From Vibrio algarum (GTDB taxonomy: Bacteria > Pseudomonadota > Gammaproteobacteria > Enterobacterales > Vibrionaceae), in assembly GCF_028204155.1 (NCBI RefSeq), contig NZ_JAQLOI010000001.1, forward strand, positions 806,001 through 870,000: a stretch of 64,000 nucleotides of DNA. Direction: 5' to 3'. Numbering within the stretch: position 1 is the stretch's first letter; every line of letters begins with the position of its first letter. The notes beneath the pieces were generated by a model. That model ran no database searches. It was not told the origin of the DNA and worked only from the letters and a program-made list of their open reading frames with translations. Position numbers and translations under genes: made by a program. This document shows positions 37,614-47,526 of the stretch, piece after piece.

Positions 37614-37649
37614 AAGCCCGTTGAAAATAGAATTTCAGCGGGCTTTTTT
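37614..37649 (+). terminator. Terminator after the acyl-CoA synthetase
   Basis: AAGCCCG / CGGGCTT outer stem, with an inner GAAA / TTTC pairing, followed by TTTT. Confidence 0.85.
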
Positions 37650-38023
37650 ATTGTAACTAGAGTGTATTTTGTTGTCTTTGTCCTGTTTTTTCATTCAAGT
37701 GTGGATTTATTGACCGGTAATGTCCGGATATGCAGTTTATGATGGCTTTTTTCTGATTCTACTTGATTTAATGAGCAATAAGATCGAAATTAAGTACTCG
37801 GTACTAAGGGTACGCCTTATACCGAATTCATGGATATATTGTTGGTTTAAACGACACCACTAGGAACGATTCCTAAACGTTTAAACCTCAATATTATTAG
37901 GCTACGAATAAGCCCTAACTATGTAATACAACAATTAGTAGGTATTTGGTTACACTTGCCAATATACCAAGAGCTTCGGGCTTATCAGCTGTGGCTAATT
38001 GTATGTATTAAGGAGGCAACACA
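37650..38023 (+). promoter_or_regulatory. Upstream region of ilvIH
   Basis: About 370 bp without a gene. AGGAGG lies 9 bp before the ilvI ATG. In E. coli the comparable region binds Lrp; AT-rich tracts here would allow that, but no site is assigned. I found no leucine- or valine-rich leader peptide with a terminator. Confidence 0.4.
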
Positions 38024-39742
38024 ATGGAAATGTTATCCGGCGCGGACATGGTTGTTCGTTCGTTATTAGACGAAGGCGTTGAACACATCTTTGGCTACCC
38101 TGGTGGTTCTGTTCTTGACATCTATGATGCACTTCACGAAAAAAGCGATATTGAACACGTACTTGTTCGCCACGAACAAGCAGCAGTGCACATGGCAGAT
38201 GGATATGCTCGTGCTACAGGAAAAACAGGTGTGGTACTTGTAACATCAGGCCCTGGTGCAACCAATGCAATTACAGGTATTGGTACCGCTTACATGGACT
38301 CAGCTCCTCTGGTGGTGCTTTCTGGTCAGGTACCTGGAACATTGATTGGTAATGATGCATTCCAAGAGTGTGACATGGTTGGTATTTCCCGTCCGGTTGT
38401 AAAGCATAGCTTCTTGGTTACCGATCCTAAAACAATCCCTGAGATTATCAAAAAAGCCTTCTATTTAGCATCAACTGGTCGTCCTGGTCCAGTGGTTGTT
38501 GACTTGCCAAAAGATATGTTAAATCCCTTGCTCAAATTCCCTTATGAGTACCCTGAGTCGATCAAGATGCGTTCGTATAATCCAACGATGACCGGACATA
38601 AAGGCCAAATTAAAAAGGGTTTAAAAACCTTGCTGGAAGCAAAAAAACCAATTCTATATGTTGGTGGTGGCGCGGTGATTTCTGAGTGTCACGAGCAGTT
38701 AATACAGTTGGCGGAAAGATTGAACTTGCCAGTTGTGAGTACATTAATGGGCTTAGGCGCTTTCCCTGGAACGCATAAAAATGCGTTGGGTATGTTAGGT
38801 ATGCATGGTGTTTACGAAGCCAACATGGCTATGAATAATTGCGATTTGATCTTTGGTGTAGGCGTTCGTTTTGATGACAGAACCACGAACAATGTAGAAA
38901 AATATTGCCCAAATGCCAAAGTCATGCATATCGATATCGACCCATCTTCCATATCAAAAATTATTAGAGCTGACGTTCCTATTGTGGGCTCTGCAGATGT
39001 TGTTTTAGATTCAATGCTCAAGTTGTTAGATGAGCAAAATGGGGCGAATGACGTTGAAGCTATTGATACTTGGTGGAGTGAAATCAAACAATGGCAAGAT
39101 CGTAGCTGTCTGAGTTATGAAAAGTCGCCAGATAAAATCAAACCTCAAGAAGTCATAGAAGCATTATATAAATTAACTAATGGTGATGCTTACGTTGCAT
39201 CTGATGTTGGTCAACATCAGATGTTTGCAGCACTGTACTATCCGTTTGATAAACCGCGTCGTTGGATTAATTCCGGTGGTTTAGGAACGATGGGCTTTGG
39301 ATTACCTGCTGGTATGGGTATTAAGTTTGCTATGCCAGAAGAAGAGGTTGTTATTGTGACAGGGGATGGAAGTATTCAAATGAATATTCAAGAGCTCTCG
39401 ACTGCGCTTCAATACGACATTCCAGTGAAGATTATCAACCTTAACAACCGTTTCTTAGGAATGGTTAAACAGTGGCAAGATATGATTTATCAAGGTCGCC
39501 ACTCTTCGTCTTATATGGACTCTGTTCCTGACTTTGCTGCTATTGCTGAGGCATACGGTCATGTAGGTATTCGTATTTCTTCTCCAGATGATTTGGAGTC
39601 AGAATTAAAACGAGCTTTAGACATGAAAGATAAGCTTGTGTTTGTTGATATCACTGTAGATGAAACTGAACACGTTTACCCAATGCAGATTAAAGGCGAG
39701 GGTATGGATAAGATGTGGCTAAGCAAAACGGAGAGAACCTAA
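38024..39742 (+). CDS. ilvI: Acetolactate synthase III large subunit IlvI
   Basis: ThDP-dependent synthesis of acetolactate/acetohydroxybutyrate, the first common step of valine, leucine and isoleucine synthesis. 572 residues. Visible: GYPGGSVLDIYDAL, RHEQAAVHMADGYAR with the catalytic Glu, the FAD-binding middle domain, and the ThDP motif GDGSIQMNIQELSTALQYDI...NN. Its stop overlaps ilvH by one base. Confidence 0.96.
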   Translation: MEMLSGADMVVRSLLDEGVEHIFGYPGGSVLDIYDALHEKSDIEHVLVRHEQAAVHMADGYARATGKTGVVLVTSGPGATNAITGIGTAYMDSAPLVVLSGQVPGTLIGNDAFQECDMVGISRPVVKHSFLVTDPKTIPEIIKKAFYLASTGRPGPVVVDLPKDMLNPLLKFPYEYPESIKMRSYNPTMTGHKGQIKKGLKTLLEAKKPILYVGGGAVISECHEQLIQLAERLNLPVVSTLMGLGAFPGTHKNALGMLGMHGVYEANMAMNNCDLIFGVGVRFDDRTTNNVEKYCPNAKVMHIDIDPSSISKIIRADVPIVGSADVVLDSMLKLLDEQNGANDVEAIDTWWSEIKQWQDRSCLSYEKSPDKIKPQEVIEALYKLTNGDAYVASDVGQHQMFAALYYPFDKPRRWINSGGLGTMGFGLPAGMGIKFAMPEEEVVIVTGDGSIQMNIQELSTALQYDIPVKIINLNNRFLGMVKQWQDMIYQGRHSSSYMDSVPDFAAIAEAYGHVGIRISSPDDLESELKRALDMKDKLVFVDITVDETEHVYPMQIKGEGMDKMWLSKTERT

Positions 39743-40236
39743 TGAGACATATAATTTCACTGTTACTTGAAAACGAACCTGGTTCTCTTTCTCGTGTAGT
39801 TGGTCTTTTTTCCCAACGCGGGTATAACATTGAATCATTAACTGTATCTCCAACGGATGATGAAACACTTTCTCGACTTAATATCACGACAGAAAGTAAT
39901 GATATGGTGCTAGAGCAGATTGAGAAGCAATTAAACAAATTGATTGATGTTCTTAAAGTTCAAGAAGTGACCGAGTATGACCATATAGAAAGAGAGCTTA
40001 TGTTGGTCAAGGTAAAGGCAAATGGACCAGTAAGAACCGAAGTAAAACGAACTGCGGATATTTTCCGTGGGCAGATAGTCGACGTGACTCCTTGTCTTTA
40101 TACTATTCAGTTAACAGGGGCCAGTGATAAACTAGACGCATTTATTAAAACTATCTCCGATGTAACCGATGTTGTTGAAGTTGCACGGACTGGCGTTGTG
40201 GGTATTGCACGAGGAGATAGAGCTTTAAAGGCTTAA
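39742..40236 (+). CDS. ilvH: Acetolactate synthase III small subunit IlvH
   Basis: Regulatory subunit giving valine feedback inhibition. 164 residues with an N-terminal ACT domain (RHIISLLLENEPGSLSRVVGLFSQRGYNIESL) and the C-terminal domain (RTADIFRGQIVDVTPCLYTIQLTG). The ATG at 39742 overlaps the ilvI TAA (TAATG), so translation is coupled; an upstream in-frame start would lie within ilvI and is rejected. Confidence 0.97.
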   Translation: MRHIISLLLENEPGSLSRVVGLFSQRGYNIESLTVSPTDDETLSRLNITTESNDMVLEQIEKQLNKLIDVLKVQEVTEYDHIERELMLVKVKANGPVRTEVKRTADIFRGQIVDVTPCLYTIQLTGASDKLDAFIKTISDVTDVVEVARTGVVGIARGDRALKA

Positions 40237-40261
40237 AACTTAAGTGCTGTCACAATGCAGT

Positions 40262-40290
40262 AAAGCCCTCTGTTTAATAGAGGGCTTTAC
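40262..40290 (+). terminator. Terminator after ilvIH
   Basis: AAAGCCCTCT / AGAGGGCTTT stem with a 7-nt loop, 25 bp after the ilvH stop. Confidence 0.85.
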
Positions 40291-40368
40291 TTTAAATAAA
40301 ATCATATTTGTTGCTAGAATGTCTCACTATTAGGAACGGTAATATGCTTTATTTTTATGAGGTGATAG

Positions 40369-42249
40369 ATGTTTAGAGAAAGATGGCTTGGCTTCATTGC
40401 TCTAGCTTGTCTGTCACTTTGTATTGGCGTTGGCGCAGCACATTATTTTAAATACCGCTCAGCTTATGACAAAAATGTAGAGCAGATAATTGAAACCAGT
40501 CAATTTCAACTACGTTTTACTGCCCGCAGTTTCACCCGCTTGAAAGCTCAAGTATCTTCAACCTTTAAACTCACAGGCAACAATAGAGCTCTAAAGGACT
40601 ATGTCCAGTCTGAAAACCCAATCGATAAAAAACGCGTTGAGGAAGTTTGGCAAGCATTAGCCAACTATCAACGTTTTTTTAAGCAGATTCGATTTGTCGA
40701 TAATACAGGGCAAGAAAAGATAAAAGTTAGCTTTTCAAATCAAGATCAAAAAGCAGAAATAAGTACCGACTACCACTTTTTCGGTGAACCTTACTATTTA
40801 AGGTTTGCCCATAGCATTGCTAATAATACAATTGGTAATTTAGGTCCTATGCTAGAGACCTCTTCTATAGACAAAGAAAAATCGTTAACACCTGTACAAT
40901 ATGCGATTACCCCTTTCGAAATCAATGGTGTTCGAAAAGGATATCTTGTATTAACGATTGATATTTGGCTAGTTAAATCTATGTTGGATTATTCGCCTCA
41001 ACCCGAATTTATCCCTCAACTGCTCACATCAAGCGGTGATTATGTTGCTCATCCAAATGCAGAGATGTTATTTGGTTTTTCTATTAGACATAGAAAAATT
41101 CATAATTTAGCTCTTACACATAATGACCTTTGGCAAGACATGCTCGTTAATGGTTCGGGTATCACACAGGTCGAATCGGGGCTCTATGTTTATCGACTTA
41201 TTGATTTGAGTGCGAGTAAAAGCATGTATGCACTCATTCATTTTAGTAATCAGCAACTTTCTCAGCATGTATCTGAAGACTATACGGAAATAGTTGAAAG
41301 CGCTGTACTTATTATGTTTCTTATTCTTGTTGCTTGTGTGCCTTTTGTCCATATCGCTTATGATTTTAAGAGAAAAAAAGTGGATAGTAGCCTAGCCCTT
41401 GCGGCATTGAATGGTATGACTGCCGTCATTGTTTGTGATAGTCGTTACCGAGTACTAAAGGTAAACAAAGAACTTGAACGGATGACGGGTTACGTTGATG
41501 GGCAGATCCACCTTCGTAAGATTAGGAAGTTATTTTTTAAGAGTCAGGAAGGCTTCAGCTGGTTAAGTATATATGAGTCAGTTAAAAATAACGGGCAGTG
41601 GGAAGGTGAGTTGGTTATTCGGGTAGGCAATGGAGCTGAAATTATTACTCTCACTAGAGTACAAGCTTTGCTAGACGATAAAGGCAACTTGACTAACTAC
41701 ATCATATCTATTGTCGATATATCAGAGCGTAAAGAGCTTGAAGAGCGCTTGAGATATTTGAGTGAAAGAGACGAATTATCCCAGTTGTGGAATAGAAGAA
41801 AGTTTGAACAAGAGCTTCGATCTGAAGCTGAGCTTTTTCAACGCTACCCTGAAAGTCATGTTGGATACTTAGCTCTGTTAGATATCGACTATTTCAAGCG
41901 AATTAATGACAACCAAGGTCATGATGAAGGTGACAGAGTTATTCGCAGAGTCGCTGATTGTCTAGTGGAAAATACACGAAAAACTGATTCAGTCTCTAGG
42001 ATTGGAGGTGAAGAATTCGCAATCATCATGAAGCATACAAAAGCAGAAGATGCTCAAATAATTTTAGAGCGAATACGGATGGCCATTGAAACTGACCCTC
42101 AGCATACGGTCACAATTAGCATTGGATACACCGATATCATTTCTGATTCCTCCGCTTGTTACAAATATGCAGATATAGCACTTTTTGAATCTAAGTCATT
42201 GGGAAGAAACAAAGTATCTCGATGTGAAAGTACAGATGACATAGCTTAA
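40369..42249 (+). CDS. Membrane diguanylate cyclase (Cache-like sensor, PAS, GGDEF)
   Basis: Makes cyclic di-GMP. 626 residues: membrane helix (about 8-27), large periplasmic Cache-like sensor with FKQIRFVDNTGQEKIKV (to about 305), second helix (about 308-328), a PAS domain (about 340-455), then GGDEF. The active site reads SRIGGEEFAII, and an RxxD inhibitory site (RKTD) is placed exactly upstream, so it should be active and product-inhibited. The signal is unknown. Single gene downstream of ilvIH. Confidence 0.93.
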   Translation: MFRERWLGFIALACLSLCIGVGAAHYFKYRSAYDKNVEQIIETSQFQLRFTARSFTRLKAQVSSTFKLTGNNRALKDYVQSENPIDKKRVEEVWQALANYQRFFKQIRFVDNTGQEKIKVSFSNQDQKAEISTDYHFFGEPYYLRFAHSIANNTIGNLGPMLETSSIDKEKSLTPVQYAITPFEINGVRKGYLVLTIDIWLVKSMLDYSPQPEFIPQLLTSSGDYVAHPNAEMLFGFSIRHRKIHNLALTHNDLWQDMLVNGSGITQVESGLYVYRLIDLSASKSMYALIHFSNQQLSQHVSEDYTEIVESAVLIMFLILVACVPFVHIAYDFKRKKVDSSLALAALNGMTAVIVCDSRYRVLKVNKELERMTGYVDGQIHLRKIRKLFFKSQEGFSWLSIYESVKNNGQWEGELVIRVGNGAEIITLTRVQALLDDKGNLTNYIISIVDISERKELEERLRYLSERDELSQLWNRRKFEQELRSEAELFQRYPESHVGYLALLDIDYFKRINDNQGHDEGDRVIRRVADCLVENTRKTDSVSRIGGEEFAIIMKHTKAEDAQIILERIRMAIETDPQHTVTISIGYTDIISDSSACYKYADIALFESKSLGRNKVSRCESTDDIA

Positions 42250-42427
42250 CGTGTAAATTGTCACATAATTGCAACAACTAGACTAAAGTATAATTTAAAA
42301 AAATACTTGAGCTACAATTATAAATAAGTAAACTGGTTGTTTTTTGAACATCCCAGTTTATTTTGGATAAACGCGAAGGTCGCGATTTAGTAAGGAAGTC
42401 ATACAGTCTGGGTACATGAGGCAAGGT

Positions 42428-42559
42428 ATGTTGAATAAGTCACTAGTGAGAGTTACCGTCGGAAGCTTAGTTATCCTTGGTATTAAAATGAGCGCAATCT
42501 ATTTTTTACCAATGGTCCTACTTTTAAATACACACCATAAAGAGTTTTTCGGATGGTAA
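42428..42559 (+). CDS. Small single-helix membrane protein, 43 residues
   Basis: A short ORF starts MLNKSLVRVTVGSL and ends THHKEFFGW, with one long hydrophobic stretch (about residues 8-34). An earlier in-frame ATG at 42416 exists, but the ATG at 42428 has GAGG six bases upstream. The stop is followed at once by a strong terminator, which supports a real transcript. I do not recognise a named family. It could act as a membrane-bound regulator of a larger protein. It is too short for routine gene callers. Confidence 0.6.
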   Translation: MLNKSLVRVTVGSLVILGIKMSAIYFLPMVLLLNTHHKEFFGW

Positions 42560-42560
42560 A

Positions 42561-42586
42561 AAAATCGGGGTTTTCCCCGATTTTTT
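42561..42586 (+). terminator. Terminator after the 43-residue ORF
   Basis: AAAATCGGGG-TTTT-CCCCGATTTTTT, perfect ten-base arms with T-tail, starting one base past the stop codon. Confidence 0.92.
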
Positions 42587-42710
42587 ATATCTGCAATTCA
42601 TCAACTTGGCAAATTGGATCTACGACTATGGTCTAATATAGTGGTGAGCGATACTAGCTGAAGAATACCTAACGTGTACACTGTTCACAAACTTACTTAA
42701 TCTAGGCACA

Positions 42711-42736
42711 AAAAAAGAGGGCCAATAAGCCCTCTC
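42711..42736 (-). terminator. Terminator after pykF
   Basis: On the minus strand AGAGGGC-TTATTG-GCCCTCT is followed by seven T, 21 bp past the pykF stop. Confidence 0.88.
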
Positions 42737-42756
42737 TACAATTCAATTTCTGAATC

Positions 42757-44169
42757 TTATAGAACGTGTACAGACGCCGTGTTTGTAGTACCTGAAGCAA
42801 CTAGTGCACCAGAAACCATAACTACGATATCGCCTTTCTTACCAAGACCAGTAGTAAGCGCAAGCTCTTTACCGTTAACGTAGAATTCATCAGTATTTGC
42901 GATTGAATCAACAACAACTGGACGAACACCTTTAGTAAGAACTAGTTGAGCTGCAGTTTTCTTGTTAGTAGTAAGAGCAAGAATGTTCGCAGTTGGGAAG
43001 TATTTACGTACTGAACGAGCAGATTTACCACCGTCAGTTGCAACAACGATAAGTGGAGCTGCTAGTTTTTCAGCAGTGTCTACTGCGCCTTTACATACTG
43101 CTTCTGTAATACGTAGACGTGGGCTATCTAGACGGTCGCCTAGCTCAGCTTTTAGTGCTCTATCTGTACGGTTACAGATTTGAGCCATAATAGTTACTGC
43201 TTCAACAGGGTATTTCCCCTTAGCTGTTTCACCAGAAAGCATTACTGCATCCGTACCATCCATTACTGCGTTAGCAACATCGCCAGCTTCAGCACGAGTT
43301 GGACGTGGATTTTGGATCATAGAATCAAGCATTTGAGTTGCAGTGATAACCATTTTACGAGCACGGTTACATTTCTCAATCATCATTTTTTGAGCGAAGA
43401 TTACTTCTTCTGCTGGGATTTCAACACCAAGGTCACCACGAGCAACCATGATACCGTCAGAAGCAGCAAGAATAGAATCGAAGTTATCAACACCTTCTTG
43501 GTTTTCGATTTTAGAAATGATGTGGATGCTTTCGCCGCCATTAGCATTTAGAAGATCGCGAATTTCTTTAACATCTTCTTCTTTACGAATGAATGAAGCA
43601 GCAACGAAATCTACGCCTTGCTCACAACCAAACTTAAGGTCAGCTTTATCTTTTTCAGAAAGCGCAGGAAGTTTAACTGAAACGCCAGGAAGGTTAACAC
43701 CTTTGTTTTCGCCTAGAGCACCGTTGTTAAGAACGTTACATTTTACGTCAACGTCAGTGATAGCGGTAACTTCCATTTCGATTAGGCCATCATCAACTAG
43801 GATAGTGTTTCCTACTGAAAGGTCTTTTGCGAAACCAGGGTAAGTAACAGCAACGATGTCTTTGTTACCAACAACTGAAGTATCAGTTGTGAAAGTGAAT
43901 TCTTGACCAGCTACTAGATCAACGTCATCGCCGTTTTCTAGTTTGATAGTACGGATTTCTGGGCCCTTAGTATCTAAAAGGATAGCAAGTTGCTTACCTT
44001 TAGTTTCCATTACAGAACGGAAGTTTTTGATACGTGTGCCGTGCTCTTCAAAATCACCATGAGAGAAATTAAGGCGCATTACATTCATGCCAGCTTCAAC
44101 AAGTTGAGTCAATTTCTCTACAGATTCAGTTTTAGGGCCAATCGTACATACGATTTTGGTCTTTTTCAT
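42757..44169 (-). CDS. pykF: Pyruvate kinase I (PykF type)
   Basis: Transfers phosphate from PEP to ADP at the end of glycolysis. 470 residues, the length of the fructose-1,6-bisphosphate-activated PykF form. Signatures: KIVCTIGPKTES, MNVMRLNFSHGDFEEH, the IISKIENQEGVDNFD lysine/metal motif, ARGDLGVEIP and ATQMLDSM. Diverges from the DeoR gene with a 424-bp intergenic region. Confidence 0.96.
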   Translation of the reverse strand: MKKTKIVCTIGPKTESVEKLTQLVEAGMNVMRLNFSHGDFEEHGTRIKNFRSVMETKGKQLAILLDTKGPEIRTIKLENGDDVDLVAGQEFTFTTDTSVVGNKDIVAVTYPGFAKDLSVGNTILVDDGLIEMEVTAITDVDVKCNVLNNGALGENKGVNLPGVSVKLPALSEKDKADLKFGCEQGVDFVAASFIRKEEDVKEIRDLLNANGGESIHIISKIENQEGVDNFDSILAASDGIMVARGDLGVEIPAEEVIFAQKMMIEKCNRARKMVITATQMLDSMIQNPRPTRAEAGDVANAVMDGTDAVMLSGETAKGKYPVEAVTIMAQICNRTDRALKAELGDRLDSPRLRITEAVCKGAVDTAEKLAAPLIVVATDGGKSARSVRKYFPTANILALTTNKKTAAQLVLTKGVRPVVVDSIANTDEFYVNGKELALTTGLGKKGDIVVMVSGALVASGTTNTASVHVL

Positions 44170-44593
44170 GGAAGATACTCTCCGGTAAGTATGTTTTACA
44201 TTTTCAAGTTTGGTTGCTGTTTAGAGGAACATAAGAAAGAAAATGACAACATTTTTGCTGTAATTTACATCAATTAATTATGATATCTAAACGAGCGTAA
44301 AATCTTTCATATAGTGTAGCCGCATTGCGGCAGTCTGCTATAGCTCGACTCACTATTTTTTTGCACTCTCTATACTAAAGAAGAAACGTTGCAAAAAAAT
44401 AACGGTTTTTTTGTAATTAAATTTCTTTAGGGCGCGAATTCTAACAAAAAATCTGATCAAGATCACTGTCCAGATTTGTTCTAGGACAAAGTTTAAGCTC
44501 AAAATGTTTAATTTTTGGTTCGAATTAAATAGACAGTCAAGTTTCAATTGAAATATAATAGCTTTCGGTTCGTAACTTATAAGTTTCAAGGTC
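44170..44593. promoter_or_regulatory. Divergent region between pykF and the DeoR gene
   Basis: 424 bp, AT-rich, holding both promoters. An 80-codon minus-strand ORF (44353-44595) is low-complexity and not credible. A CRP-like half site GATCAAGATCACT is visible near 44455, but I do not assign it. Confidence 0.35.
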
Positions 44594-45356
44594 ATGACGA
44601 AAAGAAATACACAGTTAAGGCGTCACACGATAGCTAAGTTAGTTTCAGAGCTTGGGGAAGTAAGTGTAGAAGCCCTTTCACAGAAATTTGACACTTCTGA
44701 GGTGACGATTCGAAAAGATCTCGCTTCATTGGAAACAAATGGCCTTCTCTTGAGAAGATACGGGGGCTATCGCGATCCCTAAAGAGGTGGTAAATGATGA
44801 AAATGTCGATAAAGTTTCGAATCGAAAGATAAAACTTGCGAAGCTAGCAGCAGCGTTAATTAAGGATCATAATCGTATTGTTATCGATAGTGGTAGTACA
44901 ACGGGTGCCCTTATTCCTGAACTAAATTACAAACAAGGTTTAGTTGTTATGACCAACTCATTGCATGTAGCGAATGCTTTGAATGCGCTCGAAAACGAAC
45001 CAACTCTTCTGATGACTGGTGGTACATGGGATGTGCGCTCCGAGTCATTCCAAGGCCAAGTTGCTGAATCCGCCTTGCGCTCTTATGACTTTGATCAGCT
45101 ATTCATTGGGGCTGATGGTGTCGACTTATCTCGTGGAACAACTACATTTAATGAGTTGATAGGGCTAAGTCAGGTTATGGCCGATGTCTCTAGAGAAGTT
45201 GTCGTTATGATCGAATCCGAAAAAATTGGTAGGAAAATTCCAAATCTGGAATTGTCGTGGCAAAGAATCAATGTGTTGGTTACCGATGAAAACCTGAGCG
45301 ACGACCAGAAACAGATAATAGAATCTAAAGGTGTACGAGTAGTACGTGCATCTTAA
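44594..45356 (+). CDS. DeoR-family regulator upstream of glmS, with an apparent frameshift
   Basis: A sugar-phosphate-responsive repressor. The first frame encodes the DeoR HTH (VSVEALSQKFDTSEVTIRKDLASLE) and stops at 44782 right after RRYGG; the second resumes IAIPKEVVNDENVDKV and encodes the whole effector domain (IDSGSTTGALIPEL, LMTGGTWD, GADGVDLSRG). The family motif is H/Y-GGA, so the G5 run at 44762-44766 appears two bases short (a one-base insertion fits the frame but loses a Gly). Repaired length about 255 residues. It lies 66 bp before glmS and probably controls amino-sugar synthesis or glycolytic genes. Confidence 0.87.
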
Positions 45357-45422
45357 TTAATACCATTGTGATCGCATAATGTGTTCGCAAAATAGAAATT
45401 ATATGAAAGTTGGAGAAATTAC

Positions 45423-47255
45423 ATGTGTGGAATAGTTGGTGCAGTGGCACAACGCGATGTTGTTGAGATACTAGTAGAAGGTTTACGTAGATTAGAGTAT
45501 AGAGGCTATGATTCTGCTGGTGTTGCTGTCGTTGATGCAGATAAGAACATGACCCGAGTTCGTCGCTTAGGAAAAGTACAAGAACTTGCCGACGCTGTTG
45601 CTCAGCAAGATGTATTAGGCGGAACAGGTATTGCTCATACACGGTGGGCTACGCATGGCGAGCCTTCTGAAATTAATGCTCATCCACATGTTTCTGGTGA
45701 TATCACGGTTGTTCACAACGGTATCATCGAAAATCACGAACCGTTGCGTGAACTATTACAACAGCGTGGCTATGTATTTGAATCTCAAACAGACACAGAA
45801 GTTATTGCTCATCTTGTTGAGTGGGAACGTCGTACTTCCGATACTTTAGTTGAAGCTTTACATAAAACAGCCGCTCAATTAGAAGGTGCTTACGGTACTG
45901 TTATCGTTGATCGCAAAGACCCTGAGCGCCTCGTTGTGGCACGATCAGGTAGTCCGATTGTTATTGGCTTAGGTATAGGTGAAAACTTCCTTGCTTCTGA
46001 TCAGCTTGCGCTTCTAAGTGTCACTCGAAAATTCATGTACCTTGAAGAGGGTGATGTAGCTGAAATCACTCGTCGTGACGTTAGTATTATTGATGCAAAT
46101 GGTGACGCAGTAGAGCGAGAAGTTATTGAGTCCAACGCTGAACATGATGCTGGTGATAAAGGTCAGTATCGTCACTTCATGCAAAAAGAGATCTTTGAAC
46201 AGCCGACAGCACTTAAAAGTACGATGGAAGGACGCATTACAAAAGATTCGGTGATCATTGAAAGCATCGGTGTTAATGCACTAGAGATTTTATCTAAAGT
46301 TGAACACGTTCAAATTATCGCTTGCGGTACATCATACAACTCGGGTATGGCTGCAAGATATTGGTTCGAAGGCTTAGCTGGCGTTAGCTGTGATGTTGAA
46401 ATTGCATCTGAGTTCCGTTATCGCAAATTCGTTACTCGTCCAAATAGCTTATTGATTACTCTTTCTCAGTCAGGTGAAACCGCGGACACTTTAGCCGCGC
46501 TTCGTTTAGCGAAAGAAAAAGGCTATATGGCAGCGATGACTATTTGTAACGTATCTGGATCTTCTTTAGTACGTGAATCTGATTTTGCATTCATGACACG
46601 TGCGGGAACGGAAATTGGTGTTGCATCAACTAAAGCCTTCACCACTCAGTTGGCTGCAATGCTCATGTTAGTAACGGCGATTGGTAAACAGAACAAGCAA
46701 ATAGATGCAGAGAAAGAAAAAGAAATCGTCCAAGCTATTCATGCATTACCTGTTCAAATTGAAGCTGCACTTGCTTACGATAAAGAAATTGAAGCGTTAG
46801 CCGTCGACTTTGCTGATAAACAACACACCTTATTCTTAGGTCGTGGTGAATATTATCCAATCGCGATGGAAGCGGCGCTTAAACTAAAAGAGATCTCTTA
46901 TATTCACGCAGAAGCATACGCTGCAGGCGAACTTAAGCATGGTCCACTCGCGCTCATAGATGCTGATATGCCTGTTGTTGTTGTTGCACCAAATAACGAT
47001 CTTCTCGAAAAACTTAAGTCGAACGTTGAAGAAGTACGAGCTCGTGGCGGTTTACTTTATGTATTTGCAGATGAAAAAGCAGGATTTGAAGCGGTAGAAG
47101 GAATGAAGATCGTTTCCCTGCCACATGTAAATGAGATCGTTGCTCCTATTTTCTATACGGTTCCAATGCAACTTCTTTCTTATCATATTGCGCTTATTAA
47201 AGGCACCGATGTTGACCAACCTCGTAACCTTGCGAAAGCTGTAACCGTTGAGTAA
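45423..47255 (+). CDS. glmS: Glucosamine-6-phosphate synthase GlmS
   Basis: Makes glucosamine-6-phosphate from fructose-6-phosphate and glutamine, feeding peptidoglycan and LPS. 610 residues. The N-terminal Cys nucleophile follows the start Met (MCGIVGAVAQRDV). Two SIS domains carry CGTSYNSGMAARYW and LSQSGETADTLAAL, and the C-terminus ends DQPRNLAKAVTVE as in E. coli. No glmS ribozyme is seen upstream, as expected for a gamma-proteobacterium. Confidence 0.98.
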   Translation: MCGIVGAVAQRDVVEILVEGLRRLEYRGYDSAGVAVVDADKNMTRVRRLGKVQELADAVAQQDVLGGTGIAHTRWATHGEPSEINAHPHVSGDITVVHNGIIENHEPLRELLQQRGYVFESQTDTEVIAHLVEWERRTSDTLVEALHKTAAQLEGAYGTVIVDRKDPERLVVARSGSPIVIGLGIGENFLASDQLALLSVTRKFMYLEEGDVAEITRRDVSIIDANGDAVEREVIESNAEHDAGDKGQYRHFMQKEIFEQPTALKSTMEGRITKDSVIIESIGVNALEILSKVEHVQIIACGTSYNSGMAARYWFEGLAGVSCDVEIASEFRYRKFVTRPNSLLITLSQSGETADTLAALRLAKEKGYMAAMTICNVSGSSLVRESDFAFMTRAGTEIGVASTKAFTTQLAAMLMLVTAIGKQNKQIDAEKEKEIVQAIHALPVQIEAALAYDKEIEALAVDFADKQHTLFLGRGEYYPIAMEAALKLKEISYIHAEAYAAGELKHGPLALIDADMPVVVVAPNNDLLEKLKSNVEEVRARGGLLYVFADEKAGFEAVEGMKIVSLPHVNEIVAPIFYTVPMQLLSYHIALIKGTDVDQPRNLAKAVTVE

Positions 47256-47276
47256 TAACTAATAACACTAACGTTA

Positions 47277-47310
47277 AAACGGCCACAACGTCATTGTTGT
47301 GGCCGTTTTT
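47277..47310 (+). terminator. Terminator after glmS
   Basis: Perfect AAACGGCCACAAC / GTTGTGGCCGTTT stem with a 6-nt loop and T-tail. Confidence 0.93.
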
Positions 47311-47340
47311 CTATCAATTAGAATGGAATATTATAGACAA

Positions 47341-47526
47341 CTATTGCGCTATCTTATAAGTCTTATCGAAAAGATGTTTTTCATGCTTAAAAATAGGCGA
47401 TGTTTGAGCAAGTAGTAGCTCTGCGGTAGCGATAGCATCGATCATAGCATTATGTGCTGCGTATTGAGGTGGATTATATCTTTCTCTTGCAGATGATAAT
47501 CTATGGTCCTGTTTTAGCCGTATGCC
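47341..47526 (-). pseudogene. C-terminal remnant of a 3'-5' exonuclease gene (DnaQ-like)
   Basis: About 61 codons in one minus-strand frame end at 47341 and contain NPPQYAAHNAMIDAIATAELLLAQ, the ExoIII/DnaQ final motif in which the His-x4-Asp is preceded by the usual alanine-rich turn. A stop sits directly upstream at 47527 and the preceding DNA does not encode the missing catalytic DxE part in any frame I read, so this looks like a truly truncated gene and not another frameshift. It marks the left edge of the yjjW/yjjI segment. Confidence 0.6.

Noticed and set aside
43180..43843. Plus-strand ORFs opposite pykF
   Set aside because: Shadow frames with Ser/His-rich sequence and no family likeness.
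44353..44595. 80-codon minus-strand ORF between pykF and the DeoR gene
   Set aside because: Low-complexity Phe/Lys/Leu-rich translation of AT-rich promoter DNA, with no ribosome binding site.
45357..45422. glmS ribozyme before glmS
   Set aside because: The interval is only 66 bp and lacks the ribozyme core; the ribozyme is a feature of Gram-positive bacteria.
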